Positions 8,627-16,453 are shown, counted from the first letter of the stretch. The stretch is 64,000 nt of DNA from [Mycobacterium] vasticus (GCF_020181595.1 NZ_CP084028.1:1459637-1523636); one strand, 5' to 3'. The notes: generated by a model from the sequence alone, not told the origin. Numbers and translations are program-made.

Positions 8627-9058
8627 TCAGGAGAGTTTGGTCAGATCGAATCGGCTCGGCATCGGTGTGCCGCCGCACGGGGTGCCCTCCGGCTGGAATT
8701 GCCCGATCATTTTTTCCGGATCAACCGTATAGCGCAGTGTTGCAGGCATTTTCGTCCTGGTCATGATGTAGGCGTTGCTGGGGCAGTCGACGCCGGGATC
8801 GGCGTAGCGGTAGAACACCCAGTGCGGCCCCTCCCGGTGTGCATCGGTGTCGGTGCCGCCGGTGGCGGTGGTGATGTGGCGGCAGTCGTCACCGCAGGGC
8901 GTGACGGTCCAGGTGGTCGAGAAGCCTTTGGTGTATCCCTGCGCCGGAGCGTTGAAGGAATAGGTGCCGCTGAAGTCGTCCGCATGTGCGGCAGGCGCCG
9001 CTGCGATCGCCAAACCGACGGCCAGCGCCGCGGCCGCCATCGATGCCGAACGGGTCAT
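8627..9058 (-). CDS. Exported four-cysteine protein (third of trio)
   Basis: A 143-residue exported protein of unknown function. It has a signal peptide ending AAHADD (cleavage near residue 27) followed by a compact domain with four conserved cysteines: VTPCGDDC, a DPGVDCP element and GTPCGGTP. These could make two disulfides. It is clearly paralogous to the two genes upstream (shared WTVTPCGD, DAHR, WVF, GTPCGG). The ATG at 9058 overlaps the previous gene's TGA (ATGA), so translation is coupled. It is the last gene of the operon that begins with esxM-esxN. Confidence 0.82.
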   Translation of the reverse strand: MTRSASMAAAALAVGLAIAAAPAAHADDFSGTYSFNAPAQGYTKGFSTTWTVTPCGDDCRHITTATGGTDTDAHREGPHWVFYRYADPGVDCPSNAYIMTRTKMPATLRYTVDPEKMIGQFQPEGTPCGGTPMPSRFDLTKLS

Positions 9059-9480
9059 GACTGCGCCTTGGTCAGCGCGAAAGCGGTCGGCACCGGCGTG
9101 CCGCCGCATGGGGTGCCCACCGGCTGGTACTGACCCATCAGGGTGTCCGGGTTGATACGGAAACGCATCGTGGTGGCCAGCTTCCGCTTGGTGAGGTTGT
9201 AGGAATTTCCCGGGCATTCGATGCCGGGGTCGACGAACCGGTCGAACACCCAGTTCGCGCCGTCCCGATGGGCGTCGGCGTCGGTGGCCCCGCTGGAGCT
9301 GCGGATGTGAAGGCAGTCGTCGCCGCAGGGCGTGACCGTCCACACCGACGAGAACTCGCCGGCGCCGTCGGCCGTCAGGGGCCGGTAGGCGTACGTGCCG
9401 TTGAAGTCGTCGGCGGCGGCAGTCGCGGCGCCCGCGATGGCGAGGCCGAGCAACACCGGAGCCGCCGCGATCGCTCTCAC
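9055..9480 (-). CDS. Exported four-cysteine protein (second of trio)
   Basis: A 141-residue paralogue of its neighbours: signal peptide (about 1-22, ending TAAADD), then FNGTYAY, VWTVTPCGDDC, DPGIECPGN and GTPCGGTPVP with the same four cysteines. The start is the GTG at 9480, which overlaps the preceding TGA as GTGA; longer frames upstream overlap the first trio gene and are not real. Function unknown. Its position downstream of a WXG100 pair suggests surface or periplasmic work related to type VII secretion, which is inference. Confidence 0.82.
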   Translation of the reverse strand: MRAIAAAPVLLGLAIAGAATAAADDFNGTYAYRPLTADGAGEFSSVWTVTPCGDDCLHIRSSSGATDADAHRDGANWVFDRFVDPGIECPGNSYNLTKRKLATTMRFRINPDTLMGQYQPVGTPCGGTPVPTAFALTKAQS

Positions 9481-9917
9481 GCGCCCGGCCCGATCTTGGC
9501 CAGGGTGAACGTGGTCAGCCGTGAGGCCCCGCCGCATGGAGTGCCCTGCGGCTGCAGTTCGCCGCGGAGTGTGGCCGGGTCGACCCGGAACTCGACGGTC
9601 GCCGGCATCAGTTTGTGGTTGTCGCAGAGGATTCCGGCGTTGTCGTAGCGCTGGAAGACCCACCGTCCTGCGACCAGGTGGGCATCGGTGTCGGTGAGGC
9701 CCGACGCAGTGTGGATGTGCACGCAGCCGTCTCCGCACGGCGTGACGGTCCAGGTCGTGGCGAACGGGGTGCCGCTCGTCCCGCCGAGGTAGGAGTAGGC
9801 GTACTGGCCGCCGAAGGCCGGCACCGCAGCGACTTCGGCCCCGGCCTGTGCCGCCGTCGCGAGGACGGCGGCACAGGCCGCTGCGAGAACGACTCCGTTC
9901 GATACGGCGGTCTTCAT
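9477..9917 (-). CDS. Exported four-cysteine protein (first of trio)
   Basis: A 146-residue exported protein with a signal peptide (about 1-27, ending AQAGAE). The mature domain carries FGGQYAYS, TTWTVTPCGDGC, NAGILCD and QGTPCGGA, aligning with the two downstream paralogues. The ATG at 9917 overlaps the esxN-like stop as TGATG, so it is translationally coupled to the type VII substrate gene. It is the most diverged of the three in its first 45 mature residues. No function is recognised. Confidence 0.83.
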   Translation of the reverse strand: MKTAVSNGVVLAAACAAVLATAAQAGAEVAAVPAFGGQYAYSYLGGTSGTPFATTWTVTPCGDGCVHIHTASGLTDTDAHLVAGRWVFQRYDNAGILCDNHKLMPATVEFRVDPATLRGELQPQGTPCGGASRLTTFTLAKIGPGA

Positions 9918-10201
9918 CAGGCCCAGCTGGAGCCGACGGAGGCGTCGGTGTTGGCCATGTTGTTGCCGGCGGTCTGCACCTTCTGACCGTGGGTGTTGGC
10001 CTGCTCGTAGATGACGGCGAAGTTGCGGCCCAGCTGGGACACGAACTCCTGGCAGGCCACCGAGCCCGCACCGCCCCAGAAGTCACCGGCGGCGAGCACG
10101 TCGTGCACGATGGCCTGGTGTTCGGCCTCCAGGGAGGCGGCCTGGGCGCGGATCAGGGCGCCGTGGGCGTTGACGTCGCCGAATTGGTAATTGATGGACA
10201 C
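9917..10201 (-). CDS. esxN: WXG100 protein, EsxN-like
   Basis: A 94-residue ESAT-6-like protein with the WGG turn (FWGGAGS, near residue 41) between two helices. The sequence opens SINYQFGDVNAHGA and ends NTDASVGSSWA, matching the EsxN/Mtb9.9 subfamily secreted by ESX-5. The start is the GTG at 10201, preceded by AAGGAGAT. It lies 20 bases downstream of the EsxM-like gene, its expected heterodimer partner, and is coupled by TGATG to the first of three exported proteins, which is not the usual neighbour of this pair. Confidence 0.93.
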   Translation of the reverse strand: MSINYQFGDVNAHGALIRAQAASLEAEHQAIVHDVLAAGDFWGGAGSVACQEFVSQLGRNFAVIYEQANTHGQKVQTAGNNMANTDASVGSSWA

Positions 10202-10221
10202 AGCTAATCTCCTTGGTTCTT

Positions 10222-10518
10222 CTAGCTCGACAGGATCTGCTGCGAGGCAGCTTCTTGGGTCTCGTAGTGGTTGGCGTCGCGGATCAGGCCGTCACGCACC
10301 CCGTGCAGCATCGTCACGATGTTGCGAAACGCGGTCTGCATCTGACCCATGGTGTCCATCGAGGTCCGCTCGGCCAGACCACCCCAACCCGCACCCGAGA
10401 TGTTGGTCGAGGACGCCCACATCCGACGCGCCTCGTCTTCCACGGTCTTGGCGTGGACGTCGAACCGGCCCGCCATGCTGCGCATCGCGTCCGGGTCGGT
10501 CATGAAACGTGTTGCCAT
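10222..10518 (-). CDS. esxM: WXG100 protein, EsxM-like
   Basis: A 98-residue WXG100 protein. It begins [16 protein letters not shown], has the WGG turn near residue 45 ([10 protein letters not shown]) and ends [14 protein letters not shown], like EsxM of the ESX-5-associated subfamily; the YxxxE-type signal YETQE is present. It should pair with the EsxN-like protein and leave through ESX-5. The ATG at 10518 has AGGAGA about 9 bases upstream. A conserved promoter element lies about 307 bases upstream, shared with a PPE-PPE-PE operon and a catabolic operon. Confidence 0.94.
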   Translation of the reverse strand: MATRFMTDPDAMRSMAGRFDVHAKTVEDEARRMWASSTNISGAGWGGLAERTSMDTMGQMQTAFRNIVTMLHGVRDGLIRDANHYETQEAASQQILSS

Positions 10519-10824
10519 TGCTTTTTCTCCTAACAGATGAATAGTGATGTGGTAACTGCATATCGGTCGGTTTCAACCAGGCCATGCATTGGTGATCAGG
10601 GCTACGGATGGGAAGCAGGCTTGGGCCGCCCCCTTTCCCTCGGGCGGCAGGTCGCGAAACCTCCCTGAGTCGGGTTGCGTCGTGCGGCGGCCACCACTGC
10701 GGTCTCCCTCATTCTTCGTCACGGCCTGTTGTGAATTCTGTTGCTGCCGTGACGTATCAGCATCGGTATGTCAGCTGACCGGGCGGCAAGCCGGGCGTGA
10801 CGCATACCCAAGATGTTTGGTTAT
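10519..10824 (-). other. Long 5' untranslated region of the esxM operon
   Basis: About 300 bases without a convincing gene lie between the predicted start of transcription (near 10830) and esxM. The stretch contains an inverted repeat GCCGCCC-N10-GGGCGGC (10625-10648) that could fold as an attenuator-like hairpin in the leader. A small plus-strand frame at 10589-10828 lacks a ribosome site and family features and is not called. Confidence 0.45.
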
Positions 10825-10900
10825 GTGATGCACGTAACGATAGACCTGGCGTAGCGTTTAGACTTATCTCCACGGGACTCGAAGCTGTCATTTCGGGACA
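10825..10900 (-). promoter_or_regulatory. AraC-type promoter element, copy A (esxMN operon)
   Basis: First of three copies of the same element. The 40-bp site at 10861-10900 contains CTTATC-N2-CACGGGAC and then CTGTCATTTCGGGACA; CGGGAC recurs with a 21-bp period, typical of AraC/XylS direct repeats. Reading on the minus strand toward esxM, a TATCGT -10 box (10842-10837) lies 18 bp beyond the site and a conserved GTTACGTGCATCAC ends at 10825. The site also ends directly at the ribosome site of the divergent AraC-type gene, so binding could limit that gene. Confidence 0.72.
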
Positions 10901-10912
10901 GGGAGGTGCGCG

Positions 10913-11926
10913 GTGAAACCACTCGCTCGCTACGCTTCACTGCACGGGTACGTCGATCTCTGCCACTCCTTCGGGATTGATCCGGTCCCATTGATCAGGG
11001 AGGCGGGTCTGGATCCCGCGAGTCTGAATCTGCAAGATCGGTGGCTGCCGGCATCCGCGATTGCGGTGTTGCTGGAGAGGTCTGCGGCCGTCTCCGGACG
11101 CCAGGACTTCGGTCTACGACTCGCGGAGATGCGTCGCTTTTCCAATTTGGGGCCGCTGAGTCTGGCGATCCGGGAGGAGCCCGACGTCCGGAGCGCACTG
11201 CAGATGCTGGTGCGCTACCAACACACCTACAACGAGGCGGTGTTGACACGACTGTTCGAAACCGACGGGCTGGCAACGCTTCGAGTGGAGTTGGACTTCG
11301 GTGAGCCGCTGGAGTCGAGACAGTCTGCGGAATTGGCCGTGGCCGTGTTATACCGCCTCCTGCGTGGCTTCCTCGGCCCGCATTGGAAAGCTGTTGCGGT
11401 CTGCTTTACCCACCGGCCACCGGACAGCGCGGCGGCGCATCGAAAGTTCTTCGGTCCAACGATCCGATTCGATCATGATTTCAACGGAATATCCCTGGTA
11501 GCAAGTGATCTGGACTCGGAGAACAAGATGTCCGACGCACTGATGCGGCCGTACGCCCAACAGGTGCTGGAGTCGCTCGAGTCACCAAAGAGTGCCGTCA
11601 TCGTGGACCGGGTTCGAGACGTAATCGAACTCCTGATGCCGATCGGACGCTGCTCGGTGGACCAGGTCGCACGCAGTCTGGGCGTGGATCGCAGGACAGT
11701 TCATCGTCATCTTGCCGAGGTCGGCGAGACCTACTCATCGATCCTGAATGCTGCGCGGGTCGACCTGGCCCAGCGCATGGTCGGCAGCTCGCGCTACTCC
11801 ATGGTCGAGGTAGCAGAACTGCTGTCCTTCTCCGCGCCGAGCAACTTCTCCCGATGGTTCCGTACCCAGTTCGGCCTCAGTCCGCGCGCATGGCAAGACC
11901 GTATGCAGCACCCCGAGGACAGCTGA
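10913..11926 (+). CDS. AraC-family transcriptional regulator, VirS-like architecture
   Basis: A 337-residue regulator. The N-terminal two thirds (about 20-205) resembles the arabinose-binding-like sensor domain of VirS/OruR-type AraC proteins (MRRFSNLGPLSLAI). The C-terminal part (about 243-335) holds two helix-turn-helix units: VDQVARSLGVDRRTVHRHL and VEVAELLSFSAPSNFSRWF, ending with the LSPRAWQ family signature. The start is the GTG at 10913 after GGGAGG. A 40-bp direct-repeat site ends right at that ribosome site and recurs upstream of two other operons, so this protein is the natural candidate for the factor binding all three. The ligand is unknown. Confidence 0.9.
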   Translation: MKPLARYASLHGYVDLCHSFGIDPVPLIREAGLDPASLNLQDRWLPASAIAVLLERSAAVSGRQDFGLRLAEMRRFSNLGPLSLAIREEPDVRSALQMLVRYQHTYNEAVLTRLFETDGLATLRVELDFGEPLESRQSAELAVAVLYRLLRGFLGPHWKAVAVCFTHRPPDSAAAHRKFFGPTIRFDHDFNGISLVASDLDSENKMSDALMRPYAQQVLESLESPKSAVIVDRVRDVIELLMPIGRCSVDQVARSLGVDRRTVHRHLAEVGETYSSILNAARVDLAQRMVGSSRYSMVEVAELLSFSAPSNFSRWFRTQFGLSPRAWQDRMQHPEDS

Positions 11927-11936
11927 CTGGGTGTGA

Positions 11937-12236
11937 TCAGCCGGCGGCGGCGGCGTTGAGAGCTTCGGTGGTTGCGTAGCCCTCGGCGTTGGCGGCGAGG
12001 GTGTCGACGAGCTGCTGGTGGATCGCGGTGGCCTGGGCGGCGATCTGCTGATACATCTGGGCTTGGGTGGCGAACTGGGCCGCGATCAGCGCGGAGATTT
12101 CATCGGCGGCCGGGGGCAGCACTCCGGTGGTGGGTGCGGCTGCGGCGACGTTGCCGGTGCCCAGTGCTGAGCCGATGACCTGCAGGTCGGCAGCGGCTGC
12201 GCTGAGTAGTTCGGGGTGGGTGTTTACGAATGACAT
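11937..12236 (-). CDS. PE family protein
   Basis: A 99-residue protein made only of the PE domain: MSFVNTHPELLSAAAADLQ, LPPAADEISALIAAQFATQA and a TEALNAAAAG end, all typical of short PE proteins that pair with PPE partners. The ATG at 12236 has AGGAG 6-10 bases upstream. The longer frame upstream runs into the spacer after the PPE gene and lacks family residues. PE genes normally precede their PPE partner; here the PE lies downstream of two PPE genes, 61 bases after the nearer one. Likely secreted with one of them by ESX-5. Confidence 0.93.
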   Translation of the reverse strand: MSFVNTHPELLSAAAADLQVIGSALGTGNVAAAAPTTGVLPPAADEISALIAAQFATQAQMYQQIAAQATAIHQQLVDTLAANAEGYATTEALNAAAAG

Positions 12237-12297
12237 GGCTCCTGCTTTCGGGTCGGTGTTGATGGGTGAACGGGACAGGGGGGGTTGGGGGATAGGG

Positions 12298-13500
12298 CTA
12301 TTCGATGAGCAGCTCGTCGGAGAGCGGAGTGCTGTCGAGTAGGGCATTGAGCATGTCGTCGGTCAGAATCCCGGACTCGATGATCTCGGCCAATTCCCGG
12401 AGTTCGTCGGCGGTTCCGGCGGCCGGCCGGATCTCGGGCTGGACGATGGTCGCATCGCTGGATCCGCGGCGGACCAGGCGTGCGCTGGCGGCGGCGGCGA
12501 GTCCGGTCAGGCCGGCGGCGGCGATGCCGGTGTAGCGCATGGTGCTGGGCAGTGCGGCGCTGGCGGTCGGGAGCACCACGGTGGGCAGTTCGCCTGTCGG
12601 GGTGGCTGCAGCCCAGGACGGTGGCACCGACAGTGCCCGCAGCAGGTCCGCCTGGCCGATGCCGGCGGACACCGGTGCGTCTGCCAGCGCCGCAACCCCG
12701 GACGACAACCCGCCGTCCAGTGCCGAACCGGCCGCTGCCGCAGCACCGGCGGCCGCGCCACCGCCGCCGGGAGCGGAGAAGGCGAAGCCCAGAAACGTTC
12801 TCGCCAGCCATGCGCCCGGGCCCATGCCGAACTGCATCAGCAGTGACGGGTTCGTGACGATGGAAGTCAGCGATGTCAGTGACAGTTCCGCGGGGTCGGC
12901 GCCTGGTGCGGTGGCGGCGGTGGCGGCGGTGGAGGCGAGTGCTTGGGTGATTGCGGTGGTTGGGTCGGTGGGGTTGGTGTGGGTGGTGGGTTGGGTGAAG
13001 GGGGTGAGGGTGGCGGTGGTGGTTGCGCTGGTGGCGTAGCCGTGCATGGCGCTGGCGTCTTGGGCCCACATTTCGGCGTAGTGGGCTTCGGTGGCCAGGA
13101 TGGCGGGGGTGTTCTGGCCGAGGATGTTGCCGGCGACCAGTGTGGTGAGCAGGGTGCGGTTGGCGGCGACGATTTCGGGGGGGACGGTGAGGGCGAAGGC
13201 GGTTTCGTAGGCGCCGGCGGTGGCTCTGGCTTGGTTGGCGGTGTGTTCGGCGTAGGTGGCGGTGGTGTCGAGCCAGCTGATGTGGGGGCCGATGGCGGTG
13301 GCCATGGCTGTTGCTGAGGGGCCGGTCCAGGTGGTGGTGGTGAGTTCGGCGAGCAGTGTTTGAACGGCGGTTCCTGCGCTGCGCAGTTCGGTGGAGAGTC
13401 CGTCCCAGGCGGCTGCGGCGGCCAGTAGGGGGCCGGCTCCGGGGCCGGAATACATTCTGCCGGAGTTGATTTCGGGGGGCAGGGCGGCGAAGGCGGACAT
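12298..13500 (-). CDS. PPE family protein (second gene of PPE-PPE-PE operon)
   Basis: A 400-residue PPE protein starting [14 protein letters not shown], with WTG near residue 58 and a divergent SVP motif [10 protein letters not shown] near 290. The Thr/Ala-rich central part ([25 protein letters not shown], given here in pieces: [10 protein letters not shown] then [10 protein letters not shown]) uses A/C-rich codons, so the opposite strand is G/T-rich. The first 180 residues are almost the same as the upstream PPE paralogue. The ATG at 13500 has no good ribosome site of its own; instead it follows by three bases the stop of a 9-codon mini-ORF that does. The end is acidic ([10 protein letters not shown]). 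Confidence 0.92.
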   Translation of the reverse strand: MSAFAALPPEINSGRMYSGPGAGPLLAAAAAWDGLSTELRSAGTAVQTLLAELTTTTWTGPSATAMATAIGPHISWLDTTATYAEHTANQARATAGAYETAFALTVPPEIVAANRTLLTTLVAGNILGQNTPAILATEAHYAEMWAQDASAMHGYATSATTTATLTPFTQPTTHTNPTDPTTAITQALASTAATAATAPGADPAELSLTSLTSIVTNPSLLMQFGMGPGAWLARTFLGFAFSAPGGGGAAAGAAAAAGSALDGGLSSGVAALADAPVSAGIGQADLLRALSVPPSWAAATPTGELPTVVLPTASAALPSTMRYTGIAAAGLTGLAAAASARLVRRGSSDATIVQPEIRPAAGTADELRELAEIIESGILTDDMLNALLDSTPLSDELLIE

Positions 13501-13503
13501 CTG

Positions 13504-13533
13504 TCAGTCCGTCTGCTCGGTGGCGGTTGTCAT
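13504..13533 (-). CDS. Leader mini-ORF before PPE gene, copy 1
   Basis: Nine codons, MTTATEQTD then TGA, with a GGGAAGAGAAC ribosome site in front and the PPE ATG three bases after its stop. The same C-terminal peptide ATxTEQTD, stop and downstream spacing occur before the paralogous PPE gene (14906-14944). The downstream PPE lacks a clear ribosome site, so the mini-ORF may drive its translation by coupling. It could also simply be a duplicated 5' leader. Confidence 0.5.
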   Translation of the reverse strand: MTTATEQTD

Positions 13534-13580
13534 GTTCTCTTCCCGATGGTGGTGTGGGTGCGTTGCCGTTCGGTGAGCGT

Positions 13581-14900
13581 TCACCGGCGCAGCAGGAGCT
13601 GAGTTCGCGCGTTGAATGTCGAATCGGCGACCTTTCCGGCGTCGATGAGCTCGGCGAATTTGCGTAGCTTTGCGGCGATTTCGTCGGCGGGGAGCTTGGC
13701 GGCGGCACCGCTTCGACGCGGCTTTCCGCCGGCGGCGGCCGCTGGGCGAGCGGCCGGCTTGGTCGGTGCCGTCGCGGGTTGCGAAGCGGCGCCTGCGTTT
13801 TGTCGGCGTTGGACCAGGCGTGCGCCGCCGCCGACTCCCAGCCCGGCCAGCCCGGCCAGGCCCATGGCCGAGTACAGGCCGCTGACGCCGGTCACCGTCG
13901 CACTGGCGACTGGCAGCACCGCGCTCGCAAGGTCGGCCGTCGGTACGGTCGCGGCCCAAGACGGCGGGACCGATAGCGCGCGGATCAGGTCTGCTTGGCC
14001 GATGCCGGCGGACACCGGTGCGCTGACCAACACCGTGGCCGCCGCTGGTCCGATTCCGTCGGCCACCGTTGACGCAGTCGCGGCAGCCGCCGCCGCGGCG
14101 GCTTTAGCCGCAGCCGCCGCTCCCGCCATTCCGCGCATGATCCCGGCGATCATGAATGTTGCCCCGAGAAGCCCGCCCCGCACTCCAGTCGGTCCCAGTC
14201 CGACCACCGTCGACAGTGTCGATGTGAGGGACCCGGAAGCGCCCGTGGGTGCATCCGCGGCGGCCGGGGAGGCCAGAGTCTGCAGGGCGGAGGTGAGCTG
14301 GGTGAGGGTTTGGGTGTGGGTGGTGGTGGTTGTGTTGACTGCCTGGGCGATCGCGGCGGTTGGGTCGGTGGGGTTGGCGTGGGCGGTGGGTTGGGTGAAC
14401 GGGCTGAGGGTGGCGGTGGTGGTTGCGCTGGTGGCGTAGCCCTGCATGGCCGTGGCGTCCTGAGCCCACATTTCGGCGTAGTGGGCTTCGGTGGCCAGGA
14501 TGGCGGGGGTGTTCTGGCCCAGAATGTTGGTGGCGACCAATGTGGCGAGTTGGGTGCGGTTGGCCGCGACGACCACTGGGGGAACGGTGAGGGCGAAGGC
14601 GGCTTCGTAGGCGCCGGCGGTGGCTCGGGCTTGGTTCGCGGTGAGTTCGGCCTGGGTGGCGGTGGTGTCGAGCCAGCTGATGTGGGGGCCGATGGCGGTC
14701 GCCATGGCTGTTGCCGAGGGGCCGGTCCATGCGGTGGCGGTGAGGTCGGCGAGCAGTGTTTGAACGGCGGTGCCGGCGCTGCGCAGTTCGGCGGACAGTC
14801 CGTCCCAGGCGGCTGCGGCGGCCAGCAGTGGGCCGGCTCCGGGGCCGGAATACATTCTGCTGGAGTTGATCTCGGGGGGCAGGGCGGCGAAGGCGGACAT
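13581..14900 (-). CDS. PPE family protein (first gene of PPE-PPE-PE operon)
   Basis: A 439-residue PPE protein starting [14 protein letters not shown], with WTG near residue 58, SVP-like [11 protein letters not shown] near 310, and a basic, Ala/Pro/Lys-rich tail ([19 protein letters not shown], about 375-395) followed by a final helix. The N-terminal half matches the next PPE gene nearly residue for residue, whereas the second half differs, suggesting duplication with later divergence or gene conversion. The ATG at 14900 follows a 12-codon mini-ORF; the longer in-frame extension upstream lies in the promoter and leader region. First gene after the conserved promoter copy B. Confidence 0.92.
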   Translation of the reverse strand: MSAFAALPPEINSSRMYSGPGAGPLLAAAAAWDGLSAELRSAGTAVQTLLADLTATAWTGPSATAMATAIGPHISWLDTTATQAELTANQARATAGAYEAAFALTVPPVVVAANRTQLATLVATNILGQNTPAILATEAHYAEMWAQDATAMQGYATSATTTATLSPFTQPTAHANPTDPTAAIAQAVNTTTTTHTQTLTQLTSALQTLASPAAADAPTGASGSLTSTLSTVVGLGPTGVRGGLLGATFMIAGIMRGMAGAAAAAKAAAAAAAATASTVADGIGPAAATVLVSAPVSAGIGQADLIRALSVPPSWAATVPTADLASAVLPVASATVTGVSGLYSAMGLAGLAGLGVGGGARLVQRRQNAGAASQPATAPTKPAARPAAAAGGKPRRSGAAAKLPADEIAAKLRKFAELIDAGKVADSTFNARTQLLLRR

Positions 14901-14905
14901 GCGGG

Positions 14906-14944
14906 TCAGTCCGTCTGCTCGGTGGTGGCAGTGGCGATTTTCAT
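14906..14944 (-). CDS. Leader mini-ORF before PPE gene, copy 2
   Basis: Twelve codons, [12 protein letters not shown] then TGA, preceded by GGGGAGAGAAC and followed after five bases by the PPE start. It shares the TEQTD ending and stop with the mini-ORF at 13504-13533 but differs by three inserted codons and by its N terminus, which keeps the frame open. Conservation across the duplication argues for translation, but a mass-neutral leader duplication cannot be excluded. Confidence 0.5.
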   Translation of the reverse strand: MKIATATTEQTD

Positions 14945-15034
14945 GTTCTCTCCCCGATGGTGGTGTGGGTGCGTTGCCGTCCGGTGGGGCCGGTGGGTTT
15001 GCTGTTGTGATCGGCCCCGCAAATCGATAGCGGC

Positions 15035-15110
15035 GTGATGCAGGCAACAGTAAACGTCGCCTCGCGACTGCACTTATCCTCACGGGACGTGAATCTGTCA
15101 TTTCGGGACA
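15035..15110 (-). promoter_or_regulatory. AraC-type promoter element, copy B (PPE-PPE-PE operon)
   Basis: The 40-bp site at 15071-15110 matches copy A at 34 of 40 positions, including CTTATC, CACGGGAC and CTGTCATTTCGGGACA. On the minus strand a TACTGT -10 box (15052-15047) sits at the same distance as in copy A, followed by GTTGCCTGCATCAC ending at 15035. Transcription would start about 90 bases before the leader mini-ORF of the PPE operon. The -35 position is covered by the site and is not a consensus hexamer, as expected for an activator-dependent promoter. Confidence 0.72.
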
Positions 15111-15222
15111 CCGGTGACGGCGTGCCGGCTTCGCCGCGACTGATCAGCTAGGTGTTGCCGGGCTGCGAGCCGAGCCGGTCGGCCGGGGCTGTCAAGCGGC
15201 CCGTTGCATCGTCCGGAAGTCA
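15111..15222. other. Spacer between two divergent promoter elements
   Basis: This 112-bp stretch separates copies B and C of the conserved element, which face away from each other. I see no gene, repeat or further copy of the site in it. Confidence 0.5.
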
Positions 15223-15298
15223 TGTCCCGAAATGACAGATCCCTGTCCCGTGATGATAAGCAACATTCGCTTCCGGTCTTTAGTGTTGTCCATATCAC
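15223..15298 (+). promoter_or_regulatory. AraC-type promoter element, copy C (BKACE operon)
   Basis: Inverted third copy. Read on the minus strand, 15262-15223 gives CTTATC-N2-CACGGGAC and CTGTCATTTCGGGACA with the same internal spacing. Toward the plus-strand operon a TAGTGT -10 box (15281-15286) lies 18 bp from the site edge and runs into GTTGTCCATATCAC (15285-15298). The predicted transcript starts near 15295, about 100 bases before the quinone oxidoreductase gene. Confidence 0.72.
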
Positions 15299-15395
15299 GC
15301 CGCAACGGCTAAGTGACGCAACAGCGTCAATTCACACCCAAGGCCTGCCGTCCGGCGGTGCCGTCGAGCGACGATCAGACGATAGGGAGATCAAG

Positions 15396-16373
15396 GTGAC
15401 ATACGCGATCCGTTTCTACGAGACCGGTGGCCCGGAAGTCATGCAGTGGGAAAAGGTCGAGGTCGGTGGACCGGGCGCCGGAGAGGTCCGGGTGCGGCAT
15501 GAGGCCGTCGGGCTGAACTTCGCAGACACCTACTTCCGGACCGGGATGTACCCGGCCCCGCTTCCGGCAGGCATGGGCGTCGAAGGCGCCGGCGTCATCG
15601 AGGCAGTCGGGCCCGGAGTCACGGACTTCGCAGTGGGTGACCGGGTCACCTACACCGGCAGCCCGCTCGGTGCGTACAGCACCGAGCGCGTCATGCCGGT
15701 GGGGTCGTTGATCAAACTTCCCGAGGCCATCCCGTTCGAGACAGCCGCCGCGAGCACGATGCGCGGGCTGACCGCCGCATATCTGTTGCGTCGTATTCAC
15801 CCGTTGGCCGCAGGCGACACCGTGCTGTTGCATGCCGCGGCAGGTGGGGTGGGGCTGATCTTCTGCCAGTGGGCAAAGCTGTTGGGAATCAACGTCATCG
15901 GTACGGTATCGACCGATGAGAAAGCCGAGATCGCGCGGGCGCACGGATGCGGCGAGGTCATTGTCTACCGCCGCGAGGACGTCGCCGCACGGGTCCGCGA
16001 GCTGACCGACGGCAAGGGTGTCCCGGTCGTCTACGACAGCATCGGGGCGACGACCTACAACACCTCGCTGGACTGCGTGGCCCGCCGCGGCCTGCTGGTG
16101 TGCTTCGGCACCGCATCCGGCCCGATCCCCCCGATCGACGCCATGCAACTCGCGGTGAAGGGCTCGCTGTTCGTCACCCGGCCGGCGTTGGCCGATTACA
16201 TCGCCGACGTTGACGAACGGGCGGAACTGGCCGGCGAACTCTTCGGCCACATCGCATCGGGGCAGATCCGGATCGAGATCAACCAGCGATACGAACTCAC
16301 CGAATGCATCCAGGCGCACCGGGACCTCGAGTCCGGGCGCAGCGTCGGCTCCTCGGTCTTCGCGCTGCAATGA
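15396..16373 (+). CDS. NADPH:quinone oxidoreductase (Qor family)
   Basis: A 325-residue zinc-independent MDR enzyme, the usual length for Qor. It begins MTYAIRFYETGGPEVM, has the substrate-domain signature NFADTYFRTGMYP and the cofactor fold AAAGGVGLIFCQWAKLLG near residue 150; no structural-zinc cysteine cluster is present. It would reduce quinones or alpha,beta-unsaturated carbonyls with NADPH. The GTG at 15396 follows GGGAG. It is the first gene of a seven- or eight-gene catabolic operon and its stop overlaps a possible ATG of the dioxygenase gene. Confidence 0.9.
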   Translation: MTYAIRFYETGGPEVMQWEKVEVGGPGAGEVRVRHEAVGLNFADTYFRTGMYPAPLPAGMGVEGAGVIEAVGPGVTDFAVGDRVTYTGSPLGAYSTERVMPVGSLIKLPEAIPFETAAASTMRGLTAAYLLRRIHPLAAGDTVLLHAAAGGVGLIFCQWAKLLGINVIGTVSTDEKAEIARAHGCGEVIVYRREDVAARVRELTDGKGVPVVYDSIGATTYNTSLDCVARRGLLVCFGTASGPIPPIDAMQLAVKGSLFVTRPALADYIADVDERAELAGELFGHIASGQIRIEINQRYELTECIQAHRDLESGRSVGSSVFALQ

Positions 16374-16453
16374 CGCAAGAACTCGAATATGCACCGCTGG
16401 CCGAAGCGTCAATCGACACCTCTGCCGACACCCCGAAGCCGAAGGAGAGCGCA

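Noticed and set aside
10589..10828. 79-codon plus-strand frame upstream of the AraC-type gene
   Set aside because: No ribosome site and no family features; it overlaps the esxM leader and promoter element A.
12943..13317. Glycine-rich plus-strand frames here and at 14310-15038, resembling PE_PGRS or cell-wall proteins
   Set aside because: They mirror the Thr/Pro/Ala codons of the PPE genes on the other strand and lack start signals.
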